A stretch of 64,000 nucleotides of DNA from positions 53,801,891-53,865,890 of the forward strand of contig JALGPY010000003.1 of the NCBI GenBank assembly GCA_023055425.1. Reading direction: 5' to 3'. The notes under the pieces were generated by a model. It was not told the origin of the DNA. It was given only the letters and a program-made list of their open reading frames with translations, and made no database searches. This stretch comes from Linanthus parryae (lineage: Eukaryota > Streptophyta > Magnoliopsida > Ericales > Polemoniaceae). Below, in pieces: positions 32,501 to 43,840 of the stretch. A program made the position numbers and the translations under genes. Each line of letters starts with the position of its first letter. The stretch's first letter is position 1.

Positions 32501-33770
32501 TGCATGTGTTTTAGTAAAAATAATATTTTTTAACTAAAAGTGTACTTACATGAGATAGTCAAAGTGTACGATGATAATAAATACGCCGTTTAGAGTTGTT
32601 AGTAATTAGTCCCACATCAATTAAACGAATCGTACTACTTCTTGCAATAATGTTGTATGTTTGCTTTGCTTAATGCCGAGCTAAGTAGCATGAGCTTGTA
32701 ACCAAGCGGGACATTAAATTGATTGAATCTCGGTGAATGCAATGACAGCCACCCCCGCCAACCCACTTATGGGTTGTTAGCATCCCAATTATAAGGTTTA
32801 CTGACTTTGTCTCTTCCAATAAGAGATACCCCTAAGTCTTTACTGGCTTGAGAGGACCATTCAACCAGACAATCATTTTTTGCACATCAAGACACTAACG
32901 CTAAATGCTAAATAAACCACTCATTCGAAAGAAAGAAAACCGAGTAAAATATGCTAATACAAATAACTACTGCATTGAACAAATCTTTTCTACGACTAAA
33001 TACTCAAAAACATGAAAAAACTAGAGTTGCACATGTTTTTGAATAAAATGCTTTTTTGAAATAAATATCGTTGAAAATATAGTTGTTAGAAAATATTCCG
33101 TCATGTTATGAGAGTCAGCATCCATAAATAGTGGTGTTATTTGTGTACGCGTTTTAGAGGTACGATGAATGATATGTAAAAGCAACAAAACCAATCAGGT
33201 GAAACAGTACTAGAAGCTATTACAACAACAGTCGATTGTAATTACTCATGAGTTTGTTAAGAGTGTTAATGCCAATAGACGCATGTTATAATCTATGATG
33301 GATCAACGCACCATGGGTTGCCGAAGAATTCCAGATAATGGTTACGGTGATATCAGTCTATCCCAATAAGAGATACCCCAAGTCTTTAGAGGACCGTTTA
33401 CCAAACAGTCACTTTTGTACAGTTGTCCAAAGTATTCTAATTGTACAGTTGTCCAAAGTATTCTAAGATAGGGACATGCATCTAGTGGTATATACAAGGA
33501 GTTACAAGTACATTAAATAGTTATAATATATCATGAGAATTAGATTCACAAATTTAAGCATTGTTTGTAGTTAGTCTCACATCAATTAAACAAATACTGC
33601 TATTACTTATATTAAGTAGTTATAATATATCATGTGGTACATTTTACATGATTAGGAGCCGAGCTCATTAGCATGAGCTTGTAACGGAATCAGTGGATCA
33701 CTCCGCTTTCTTAGGCTGCCTTGACTTTTTCTAGTAAAAAAAAGAACTGATTCTGCATTTCATTTTTCTT
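29550..33770. repeat. Tandem array of the ~730-bp repeat, ending in the flank of copy C
   Basis: The landmark CGGGGCATTAAA or a close variant recurs near 29583, 30067, 30772, 31505, 32233 and 32697. Spacings of 705, 733 and 728 bp define the unit; outer copies are shorter. Other markers are TTTAAACTAGAACGC, TATTATGAGAGTCAG, GTAGGAGTAGGATGTCCCCA and AATGTGGTACATTTACTTG. A small triplication (GTTTGCAGAGATGATAGAG) lies at about 31670-31750. 33659-33770 is the conserved gene flank. Frames such as 30539-30730 are not supported as genes. Confidence 0.85.
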
Positions 33771-33806
33771 ATTGAATTCACAAGGGATCGAAGAAAGCCA
33801 ACAACA

Positions 33807-34313
33807 TCACATAGATTGAATTTTTACCTTCTGAAACTCTGCTTTACACAACAAAAATAACGCACAGGGGATGGAGGAGGAAAAACCAACATAAGAGCCC
33901 TTGTGAAAGAAATCATCAATCCGTCTCGTACCGGCCGAAACCGGCTTCTCAGCAGCAGCAGCGGCGCGTGTCCTGTTCCGTTCTGCCGGCGCAGGAATTT
34001 CCGGCTGAGAGGGCAACGGGAGTGATTCGAGGAGGAAATCGCTGGTGGGCTGGTGCCTTTTCACGGCGGCTCTCAAATGCTCGAGCTTGAACGTCTTGCG
34101 CTTCTTCTCGATTGCGACTCGGTCCGATTTCTCAGCAAGGAATTCGAGGAAGAGATTGGTTGAGCACGAGACGAGGAAGAGGGCCTCCGAGTTGACTTTG
34201 TTGATGTCTTGGTCGAGCTTCATGATCTTCTTCACCCGTCCGTTGGGGAAAGCTGGCCGGAGGAGGAGGGTCTCTGTGGTGGTCTCTTGTTCTTGTTCTT
34301 TTGCTTCCGCCAT
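33807..34313 (-). CDS. Histone-fold protein, NF-YC13 / DPB3 / CHRAC15 type (copy C, stop lost)
   Basis: ATG 34313 (MAEAKEQ) is chosen by homology to copy B; an in-frame ATG at 34370 would add 19 unrelated residues. The 168-residue product has the complete histone fold (PNGRVKKIMKLDQDINKVN ... EHLRAAVKRH) and the tail GTRRIDDFFHKGS. The ancestral TAG is TAT here, so translation runs 28 residues further (starting YVGFSSSIP) to a stop at 33807-33809. The PIP-like tail is thus no longer terminal. Differences from copy B in the fold are mild (A66D, I77F, T84A). The gene could be expressed, but the extension and the altered second E2F site make reduced function plausible. Confidence 0.82.
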   Translation of the reverse strand: MAEAKEQEQETTTETLLLRPAFPNGRVKKIMKLDQDINKVNSEALFLVSCSTNLFLEFLAEKSDRVAIEKKRKTFKLEHLRAAVKRHQPTSDFLLESLPLPSQPEIPAPAERNRTRAAAAAEKPVSAGTRRIDDFFHKGSYVGFSSSIPCALFLLCKAEFQKVKIQSM

Positions 34314-34397
34314 TGAAACGGATTGGTTACAGGAGGCTCGTGATTGACTTCGTGTGAAGAGACAGAGCAAGTCTCTTTCAAGTTCTAGGGCTTCAAA

Positions 34398-34435
34398 TTG
34401 GCGGGATAATTTTGGAGGAAGATTTCACGCGGGAA
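34398..34435 (-). promoter_or_regulatory. E2F-like sites upstream of copy C, one altered
   Basis: TTGGCGGGA is intact at 34398-34406. The second site reads TTTCACGCGGGAA (34423-34435), with A for G in the CGCG core found in copies A and B. Confidence 0.55.
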
Positions 34436-34810
34436 TTGGGCAATGTCCAGTAACTACAATTGGCCGAACCCCAAAAGCTAACTAACTACAAGTTTGATCC
34501 AGTAACTGTTAGGAAATTGGGCAATGTCCTTGCGATGTGGTGAACACGCTGCGCAATCGCAATCGTATGAGGTCCGTCCTCCTCTGTGAGGTCTTCCTAG
34601 GGTTTTTCCCGGTCGCCGCCAGTCTTGGTGATTTCTTCGGCTATTGCCGCTTTCTGTAACCGTTATTTGTGATACTCGCCGTGTGTTTATACCCTAGTTT
34701 TTCCATCTACGTCACTGTTTCAAATCCCTGCTTTCAATCCACTCCTCCATTTTCTTCCTTTCCACCCTCTCGGAATTTCTATCTATCACTCCTGGGTTTG
34801 GAAGCTAGCT

Positions 34811-36397
34811 ATGGCGAAGCTATCGCTAGATCTGGCTGATGATCCAGAGGCAGTGAAACAACTCCAAGGAGCTACGCTAGTGGGTAAGCTTCTGGGTAGT
34901 AAACAGATTTCCAAAAAAATTATGTATGTTGTGATAAAAAGGCTTTGGAAACCTAGAGGTGAGGTAGTGATCGATAAATTCGAATCTGATAAATTCGTTT
35001 TCTACTTTACGGAGAAAGACGATTACGATCGGATATGGGCGTACAGACCCTGGCAATTGAATGGCCAGCTACTCTTCTTGAAAGAATGGAAGTTGGGAAG
35101 AAAGCTACATGATATTGAGTTCACTAAATCCCCTTTTTGGATTAGGGTTTTGGGGCTTCCCCAGCAAAAATTCTCTAAAGGAAACGCTGAAATAATAGCA
35201 GGAGCTATACGTGAACTTGTGGACATTGATTTTGATGAAAAAGGGGCTCTGTACCAGAGAGCAATCCTTCGAATCAGAGTCCTGCTTAACATTGAAAACC
35301 CCCTCCCTAGAGGGTTTGAGCTGATGAAAAAGGATGGTCCAAGCACTTGGATTCGTTTCAAGTATGAACGACTAGGGGACTACTGTTACCGGTGCGATAG
35401 GGTCGGTCATAAAGGTGTTCAATGTCAATTCATGAGTCGGGAGGAAGCTAGAGCTGAGAATAAAGTCCCAGACCTAAGATGGAGCTTTAATGCTAAGGAT
35501 GAGAGGAAAGAACAGTGAAAACAGAGCTTAACGCCGGAGAATCCACCGGTAGTCATGGAAAAATCACCGGCGCGTGAGCCGGTAATGTACAATGCCAGTA
35601 GCCAATTTGGGGAAGGTGACAAGAACAAGGACGGCCAGCACGAGGAGGACACGTGGCAACAATATGTGGTCGCAGAGAATTTGGGGAATCCCCATGCTGT
35701 ACAAGCAGGAGGTAGTGGAAAGGACAAATACAGCTCAGAGGTATTAACGGAAGAGGGAAACGTCGTTAAGGAAACGTTAAACTACGTAGTCGAAGAGCCT
35801 AAATCCCCAGTGGGTCAGCAAACCGGGGTAGCACTCTCTGTTGGGCCTGATAGAAGGGAAGTCCAGCCCACACAAGGTGATGATTTGGACGACATAAGAG
35901 CCAGTCTTAAGATAAAGCCCATTGATACAACAAAAGTGAATAGGCCTGATATCTTAAACCCACAATGCCCATAGGTTAACCCAAGTGGGTCGGGTGGTAA
36001 CCGAATTGAATCCCCGGGTCGAGTTAATCCGTATATGGATATCCAATTGGCTACTGTGTTCAAACACTTCATTTCCCTAAAGAGAAAGAGGAGCGACGAA
36101 GGGGAAGAACAAACCCTAGACTTGACTAAAAGAGGGAAAGATAATCTCCAATTAGTTGTAGTAAACCAATACAAGGACCACAATCGTGACGAGCAGGCGG
36201 AGATTGAGGCTACTGTCAAGTATATTCTCGCAGTTCAGGGGAAGGAAAAGATCAGGAAATTCAGAAAAGGAAAATCTAGAAGAAGTGAAAAGGGTGCAGA
36301 AGAACTTCTATTCCCACCAATTCAAATCTCGGATGAAGAAAGAGAAAAAGCTCAGAGGTTTGCTGAAGAAATGGTTGAAGTGGGAAGATTACCCTAA
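34811..36397 (+). pseudogene. L1 ORF1: DUF4283 and CCHC zinc knuckle
   Basis: The frame from ATG 34811 (MAKLSLDLADD) holds a DUF4283 domain (about residues 20-170: LVGKLLGSKQ, FYFTEKDDYDRIWAYRPWQL, FWIRVLGLPQQ) and the knuckle CYRCDRVGHKGVQC (zf-CCHC_4). Stops at 35516-35518 (TGA) and 35972-35974 (TAG) interrupt an otherwise single frame that ends at 36397, about 528 codons in all. ORF1 proteins bind the LINE RNA. The stop-free DUF4283/knuckle part alone could still be translated. Confidence 0.88.
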
Positions 36398-36412
36398 ACA
36401 ACCATAAGAGAG

Positions 36413-39400
36413 ATGTTAGGTCTCAGTTGGAGCTGTCAGGGGTTGGGGTGACTCCTGACAGTCCAGCAATTGAGAGGGCTGGTTGCAGCTTATCGCCCTA
36501 GTCTCCTGTTTCTCATGGAGACTAAGAATAAGTTGGGATATATGGAAAGAGTTAGAAATAATCTCGGATTTCCCAATATGTGTTATGTAGATCCAAAAGG
36601 GAGAGCAGGAGGATTAGAATTATGGTGGGAAGATGATCTCCAAGTGCAGGTAATTTACAAATCTGTTCATGGTATCCACATTGTTGTAGATCAAGAAGGT
36701 GTGAGGGAGTTTTGGTCCTTTATATATATTAATCATGTTGCTAATATAAAAAAGGATGCTTGGAAAGAAATTAAGGAGACTGGCAGAGGGGTGGAGGACC
36801 ATGGATCTTAATAGGAGACTTCAATGACATTAGCTCTGAAGAGGAAAAGGAGGGAGGCAATCCTGCAAATTTCTGGAAAATTCATAAGTTTAACAACTTC
36901 ATCAACAGTCAGGGTGCAAATGAGATCAAATTCACTGGCCCCTCCTTTACTTGGTGTAATCATAGATATGGAAGTATGGTAAGGGAGAGGATTGACAAGG
37001 CTTATGCCAATGTGGAGTGGGATATGAGGAATGCAAATGATGTGATTTACCATGAGTTAGATGTGGGGTCAGATCATTGCCCTCTGCTTATTAATACTAA
37101 ACCAGATTGCAAGAAGAGGAGGAGATGTTTTAAATTTGAGGAAGGTTGGTTACAAAATTCCCAATGCTGTGAGATTATTAACCAGAGCCTACAAGCTTCT
37201 CAGCAGGGGTCAAGAATGTACAGGTGGAGGCAGAAGCTCAAGAAGATGGAGGTAAACCTAAAGAAGTGGAGGAAGGAGAAAGGAGAGAACTCAAGGGTCA
37301 AAATTGGCTATATCAAACTGCAACACTCTGATTTACAGAACTGTAAGCACAAAGATTACAATCAACAGAGAAGGAGACAGCTCTTGCAAGATTTGGAGGA
37401 AGAATGGAAAAAAGGAGAAAGTTATTGGAGGCAAAGGTCTAGAATTAACTATTTAAAACTTGGAGATAAAAACACCAAGTTTTTTCATGCTACTACTATT
37501 CAGAGAAGAAGAAGAAACAGAGTTAGTCAGTTGAGAAGAAAAGATGGTAGCTGGACTAGGGATGAAGAAGAAATCAAGGCCTTGATGGTTGAGCATTTCA
37601 CCAACATTTATACTGGTACTGGTTACAACTATGAGGCTTGCTCTGAGACTACACAAGTCCTTAATAGCATCAATTCCTCAATCAAGGAGGAGGACAATTT
37701 AACACTCACTAGCATTCCTACTGCAGAAGAGATACACCATGCGACAGAACAGTTAGGGAAATGGAAAGCCTCAGGGGTGGATGGTTTTCATGGAGGCATT
37801 TATATGCACTTTTGGGACAAGTTGGAAAAGGAGGTAATTGCAGCAGTTCAGAGTTTTTTCCAGAGTGAGCATTTACTTACTAGTTTTAATATCACTAGAA
37901 TTGCTCTAATTCCAAAAGTCCTAAACCCAGAATACCCTAGCCAGTTTAGACCTATTGGTATTTGTAATTTTATTTACAAGATCATCTCCAAGATTCTAGC
38001 AAACAGGCTCAAACCTCTCCTTACCAATATAATATCAACTAACCAGTCAGCTTTTGTCCCTAATAGAAGTATCCATGACAATGTTTTAGTTGCCACAACC
38101 ATTATCCACCATGTCAACAATGGAAAACTACTCTCTGACCCTAACCTTGTGTTGAAAATGGATTTAAATAAAGCTTATGACATGGTGAGCTGGGAGTTTG
38201 TGGATGCCACTATGAGGAGAATGGGGTTTTGCAACAAGTGGTGTAACTTAGTGAAACAATGTATCTCTACAGTGAGGTATAGGTTGCAGCTGGATGGTGA
38301 AGATATTGAAAAAATTACTCCAACTAAGGGTCTCATACAAGGAGACCCCCGATCACCATATTTGTTTATCATTGCAATGGAGGTTTTGTCACAAATGTTC
38401 AAGCAAGCTGTCCTCTCTAATAGTATTCATGGTCTTCGATGTCCTAATGGGGGTCCCAACATCACCCACCTTTGCTTTGCTGATGATGTCATGGTGTTTT
38501 TAAAAGCAGAAATCCAAGAAGTGAGACAATTCCAACTACTCCTTATTTTATTTGGTAAGGTATCAGGTCTATCACTCAATCCTATGAAATCAGGAGTCCT
38601 ATTTTACAAAAATTGCTCTCCAGAAGTCAAAGATCAGCTACAAGATTTGTTGGTCATTCCAGCTCTTAAAGAAGAGGCAATATATTTGGGTATTCCCTTA
38701 TTTTGGGGAAAGAATAGGAAAGCAGTATCAAACAATATGCAAGGTAGAATGGTGAAGAAATTGGTGGGGCGGAAAGGCCTACTCCTATCTCAAGGAGGTA
38801 ATGTTATTCAAGCTATGCCTACCTACTTATTCACAGCCTTGATTTATGCCTAAATACATGATAAATTCCATTACTACCACAGTGAGGAACTTCTGGTGGA
38901 ATAATAATCCACATCAAAGGGGTATTAGTTGAGTGAAGTGGGATAAGGTTACTAGACCAAAAGAAGATGGCGGATTAGGGTTTAAGGAATTAAGATGCTT
39001 TAATGAAGCATTGGTGGCTAAACAATTCTGGAGATTGGACCAAAACATTGAGTTACTTGCCGCTAAAGTTCTCAAAGCCTTCTATCATCATAATACTGAT
39101 GTATGGAATGCTACAAATTGTAAGAACAGTGGTGACGTGTGGATGAGTTTGATGAAAGTAAAAGCTTTGGTAACTTCAGGCACTAGATGGAAACTGGGGA
39201 ATGGGAGGAGAATTGAAGTCTTCAAAGATAGGTGGCTCTCCCAATACATCAATCTCAAGGAGTGGTGCAAACTTCAAGATGTTCCTGATGATATGAGGGT
39301 TGCTGATTTAATTAACAGTCATTCCAAGGAATGGAGAGTACAATTGGTTAATAACACTTTCAAATTTGAAGCAGCAAAAGAGATATTAGCCACATACATC

Positions 39401-40609
39401 CCAAAGAGACAAGTGGAGGATGTGAAGGTTTGGAAATGGAAAAATACAGGTCAGCTGACTGCTAGGTCAGGGTACCAAAGTGCTTTAAGAATCAAGTTAG
39501 CAAATAAGGTGAATACCAATGTGGATAAACCTGGAAGTTCACAGAATTCAGGAGGTTGGATTTGGAAGAAATTGTGGAGCTTGAAATTGCCACCAAAAGT
39601 CAAACACTTTTGGTGGAAAATCATTAGAAATGTGCTGCCTACAAGAGTGAATTTGTCTAAAAAGAAGTGTTCTAGAAGTGCTCAATGTGGAGTGTGCCTC
39701 AGAGAAGCAGAAATGGTTGAACATATGCTTTTTCAATGCAAATGGACAGAGGCAGTGTTGTTTGGGTCTGGATTGCTGGATCCAAGGGGGGTAAAAGATC
39801 TGAACTCAGTGGGAGGTTGGTTTCAAGAAATATGTAATCCAGGTAGTAACCTGAATCTTCCCAGGGGTTATTTGGAAGAAGTCATCAATGTTTGCTGGTT
39901 TATTTGGTTGGCTAGAAACCAACACTGCTTTAATGGTATGCCAATTAATCCAAAGGAGGTCCTGGGGGAAGCTCAATTATGGAGAGGTAATTTTATTAAA
40001 TCTCTAGAAAATAATAGAGATGTGTATCAGGAAGAGCCCAAGGCTAACAACATAGAAACTGAAAAATGGACTCCTCCTTAAGACCACAACATCAAAGTCA
40101 ATGTGGATGCGTCTTGGTAAAAAATGAGCAATTGTGCTGGGTTGGCTGCGATAGCAAGGAATGAAGAAGGGGTTATGATTGCTGGTCAATGTAAACGAGT
40201 AATGGCATGCTCTCCTCTTATGGCAAAACTCATGGCCATTCTTCTTGCTGGAGAAGTGTGCTGCAATATTCTACAAACTGCGATGGTGGAAAGTGATAAT
40301 AAAGTGGCGGTGCAGCTAGTTAGAAAGAAAAAACCCCCATACATTAAGTATAAAGATCTTGTGGAGGAGATTCAACAAACTTTAGATTTGAACAAAATTG
40401 AGCTTAAGTGGATTCCAAGGAAAGCCAATATGGGAGCTGATTGGGTGGCAAAACAAAATGCTAGTAGGTCTCTACCCAGCAGTTGGATGAGTGATCCACC
40501 TGGGGAGCTTCTCAGAATTTTTGATCTAGACATGGGTTATGCTAGTGATGTAGAAAATGTCATTAGAGTTAGTAGGATGGAGAACTTTTGTAATGTCGTT
40601 TCAGTTTAA
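36413..40609 (+). pseudogene. L1 ORF2: endonuclease, RT, zf-RVT, RNase H
   Basis: From ATG 36413 the endonuclease follows (LSWSCQGLG, LFLMETKN, ILIGDFNDI, GSDHCPLL), then RT (KASGVDGFHGG, IALIPKV, RPIGICNFIYKIISKILANR, LKMDLNKAYDMVSWEF, QGDPRSPYLF, catalytic LCFADDVMVF), zf-RVT (LPPKVKHFWWKIIRNVLPTR, CGVCLREAEMVEHMLFQC) and an RVT_3 RNase H (AAIARNEEGV, ESDNKVAVQLV, KWIPRKANMGADWVAKQ). Breaks: TGA 36449-36451, a frameshift near 36790, a frameshift near 38840, TGA 38930-38932, TAA 40079-40081 and TAA 40118-40120. It cannot be functional, but all domains are present. Confidence 0.92.
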
Positions 40610-40700
40610 TGGAAAATTTGCCTTTTTGACCCAAAAAAAAAAAAAAAAAAAACGTGTTGCGCAATGTGTTAAAGAGTGAAAGAACGAACAAAAAGATTTA

Positions 40701-41494
40701 CAGTAAATCTCTATAAATTAATAATGTTAGGACCGATATATTTTATTAATTTAGCGAGATATAAATTAATAATTTATTAATTTAAAGATGTTTAATTTAT
40801 GACTTCAAAAATTTTCAAGACCAATAAAGAGATTTAAAAATGAACTCAACAGATTTATTTCAACTTTGAAATATTGTTGTACATCAAGTCTTTCATTTAT
40901 GCGTCCCAATTATAACACAAAATGAATTGAGGTATACTTTCTATTAGTCATACTTGCTAGTGCTTTTGTAGAGAACAATTTAATCCCTATAGCAAATAAA
41001 ATGCCACGTGCAACACATATGCTCAAAATTAGTAGTTACCTATAATAGAGCTGTTATCATCAAGGGTGGAATTGATGGGTTTCGCAATGCCTCTGTTTGA
41101 CTTTTCTCTTTTTCGATCAAGGGCTAGAGGGCTCAACACATATTCATCTTTAAATTAAAGTCGGAACTTAGAGAATTGTTTTCCTTCGCATCTAAGTTCA
41201 ATGATGACATCCAAAGATGAATTTAAAATAGACTTGAAGTTCAACAAAAAATAAGTGAATATAGATTCATTTCTAACAAGACAATCTTAGAATATTTGAA
41301 CTATTTTAGTGATTATTAATTTATAGTTTCGTTGGGACCAATATATGTACACTGGGTTTTCAAAAAAGTTATTATCTTATTATTTTTATCGATTGTAGTC
41401 CAATTTTGTACTGGTCCCAATTTGGGACTGGACAAATTATTAATTTTATCGAAGTTATTAATTTATTGAGTATTAATTTATAAAGATTTTACTG
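40701..41494. mobile_element. Emigrant-like (pogo/Tc1-mariner-related) MITE
   Basis: The ends CAGTAAATCTCTATAAATTA and the complement of AATTTATAAAGATTTTACTG are ~24-bp inverted repeats. TA lies on each side (40699-40700, 41495-41496). Termini starting CAGTAAAA(C/T)CTCTATAAATT are characteristic of the Emigrant/Lemi1 group. The 794 bp contain no transposase. Confidence 0.8.
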
Positions 41495-41509
41495 TATGTG
41501 GTTCTGTCA

Positions 41510-41721
41510 TGTTAGATTTATATGAAGAGGAGAACTGTATTATTGAAGTATATAAATCACGTACAATGGGGGCCTTTATATAGGCAAACTCTAAGCAAGC
41601 TAAGGAAACAAATCAGATGCCCTAAACAAGGAAACGTAATTATCCTAATTGCACAATTACTAAATTAATTCAAAATAACTATGAAACTAAACAATGAGAT
41701 ATTAAAATAATATCTCTAACA
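41510..41721 (-). repeat. 3' LTR of a minus-strand copia-type element
   Basis: On + the segment runs TGTTAGATTTAT to CTCTAACA (212 bp). TCCCTCCTCAAACT (41722-41735) right after it is a polypurine tract on the minus strand. The 5' LTR would lie beyond 64000. Confidence 0.65.
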
Positions 41722-42375
41722 TCCCTCCTCAAACTCAGCGTGCCAACGTTAGTTTACTGACATGTCAAGGTTTAAAAACCTTATCGAGGCGGTTAGGGAC
41801 ATAATCAAGTCGAATCCATAATCGAAGCCATACAGTTTAACGACATATTAAGGTCGGACCGAGATGAATCGAGACAGTTCATGTCGGAGTGAGAACTGAA
41901 GCCATACAGTTTGATGACATATTGAGGTCGGACCGAGACGAATCGAGACAGTTCACATCAGAGTGAGAAATGAAGCCATACAGTTTAACGACATGCTGAG
42001 GTCAAAAACTTGAGATCACGTAACGGAGCCAAGTGTTAGTAGTGTGAACCGAGACAAAGCGCCAAAACGAACCTTCAACGAGGGTACGTAAACCCTAGAG
42101 TACCAATAACCAACTTGAGGAGTCAGAATCCGAAAAAATGGATCACGGAAATATATTCAGAACGCTGAAAAACCTTGGGAATTGGTCCGGGCCGGTCCGA
42201 AACTTGAGAGAAAACGAGCCGAGAAACAAGTAATCAAAGCTAGGAAGTCAAATGGCTTACTCAATTGACAAAAGGAGCCGATTCAACGAGTCGGGATCTG
42301 AGAAGAGCTGCCAAGAAGCCACATGAGCTAGAGAGGCAGTCGCTGGCTTCGGAAGCTGGGAAGGAAGTCGCGAAG
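41722..42375 (-). other. Internal 3' region of the copia-type element
   Basis: Non-coding sequence between the polypurine tract and the Tat insertion. It contains an imperfect repeat (GAAGCCATACAGTTTAACGA then GACCGAGA(T/C)GAATCGAGAC) at about 41825, 41890 and 41972. It presumably continues at 63592-64000. Confidence 0.45.
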
Positions 42376-42380
42376 CCGCG

Positions 42381-42985
42381 TGTAGATGGTGCTTCCCAGA
42401 CAGACAGATCATAGCCACGTGGCAGTCATCCAACACATCTAATTGTGCTCCGCATACACCAGATCACTGATCATACTTATCCACGTGGGGGCTGTGAGAC
42501 AGGGCCACCCGCGATATCAACCACACGGGACATGTAGGGGCTTAGTGGTTTGGAGGCTAGAGTAAGGTCCGTCGCGCGTTCGCGCGCGACCCCTTGTAAC
42601 TGACTTTGAGAGACTTAATGAACACGTCCTATAAACCGGTTGATCTCATAACGGTCTCCGGTATTTGTGGACAGGTGTGTAACGTACCCTATATATACGG
42701 TCGAACGTGCCGTTACGGGTCTATCATTAAGCCGCCATTTATGGTGCATTAACCCCCTCACAACGGTCACTTCCCCAATATATATAGGAAGGTTAGCCCT
42801 CCATGGAAAGGGTTCTGAAGTTCTGCTTCTAATCTCTTTTGCTGTCATTAAGTTGTCTCTCTCTCAGATAGTTACATTTGCTTACTCTCTCCCTACTCAC
42901 ACCCTACACTTCTATGTGTTCATACTCTCAGATCCCCTACTTGAGGTTTACACTTGGATCTCTCCTGAGAATTTTCTTGTACAAA
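42381..42985 (+). repeat. 5' LTR of the Tat element
   Basis: The 605 bp begin TGTAGATGGTGCTTCC and end near TTGTACAAA. A TATA box (CTATATATAC, 42689-42698) is visible. Relative to the 3' LTR the GC-rich hairpin near 42570 has collapsed. Confidence 0.92.
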
Positions 42986-42988
42986 ATT

Positions 42989-43002
42989 TGGTGAACCCGA
43001 CG
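42989..43002 (+). promoter_or_regulatory. Primer binding site of the Tat element
   Basis: TGGTGAACCCGACG lies three bases after the 5' LTR. Its tRNA partner was not identified. Confidence 0.6.
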
Positions 43003-43047
43003 TGAAACCATCCACCTTCAAAGCTTCAACAAATCAACTTAGCAGTC

Positions 43048-43840
43048 ATGTCTCTTGAGGGTAATCTTTGTGATGGTGACCAATCCCCTTTGGGAGAAGA
43101 AATTCAAAGAGAGGAGACTCCCAACACCAACACCAACACAAACACTAACACCCAGACAGCTACCGTGAGCAATCCTTCTTTGGAGGCGCTACATGCCAAA
43201 ATCCAAAGTCAGGCCAAGGTTATGCAAGCCTAGTCTGTCCAAATCGCCCACATTATGGCAATCCCAGGGGGATTTGCTCAGAACGCTTCTTAGGGGGATT
43301 TAGCTCCACCACCAGCAGCTCAACTGCCTCCACCAGGGGGTAACCACCACCTCTATGGTGCGCACGCCTGCCCCACCAAACCCACAATCTTCTCTCCCCG
43401 ATGTTCCTACACCCCAGGCACCAGGGCTCCAATCAGGCTCGTCCCTGATATCTGCTGGGAATCCCCCTCCTTACCCCGCGTTGCCTCCACACGCGAATGG
43501 ATCCCCAGGGAGTTATGCACTCCCACCTCCACCTCCCTATGATCCAAACATGCGCTACATTTTGGGTTTTTCTGCGGCACCATCGTCAACTCCTGGGGGA
43601 AGTACGCCTGCCAACGTCACGACCCTGGAAAAACGATTAGACAGCAACATTGCTAACCAGAGCTTTGTGGACACTGTCATCCCAAAGGTTGACAATGCAC
43701 CTCCCATTCCACGGGACATATATCTGATGCCCAATCCTGCCGGGTAAAAATCACCCAAACGGGAAAAATTTGATGAGGCAGGCGGGAATGCGCACGAGCA
43801 TGTGTTGAGGTTTGTCGAAGTGATGGTCCCGCATGGAGTC
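43048..43840 (+). pseudogene. Tat gag, N-terminal part
   Basis: ATG 43048 opens MSLEGNLCDGDQSPLGEEIQ. A Thr-Asn repeat, stops at 43231-43233 and 43291-43293, a frame change and a long Pro-rich region (43355-43747) follow. A stop at 43745-43747 precedes KFDEAGGNAHEHVLRFVEVM. The reading is cut at 43840 by the solo LTR and resumes at 47128. Confidence 0.75.

Larger units (their letters stand above)
34544..40667 (+). mobile_element. Full-length L1 LINE with target duplication
   Basis: The insertion runs from about 34559 to the (A)20 tail at about 40633-40652. AACACGCTGCGCAAT (34544-34558) before it and AACGTGTTGCGCAAT after it form a diverged 15-bp target duplication. Flank identity is supported by copy B, where GTGAAATATGTTAAATACAG (from 20865) matches the flanks joined without the LINE. 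A 250-bp 5' UTR, ORF1 and ORF2 are all present. Confidence 0.85.
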
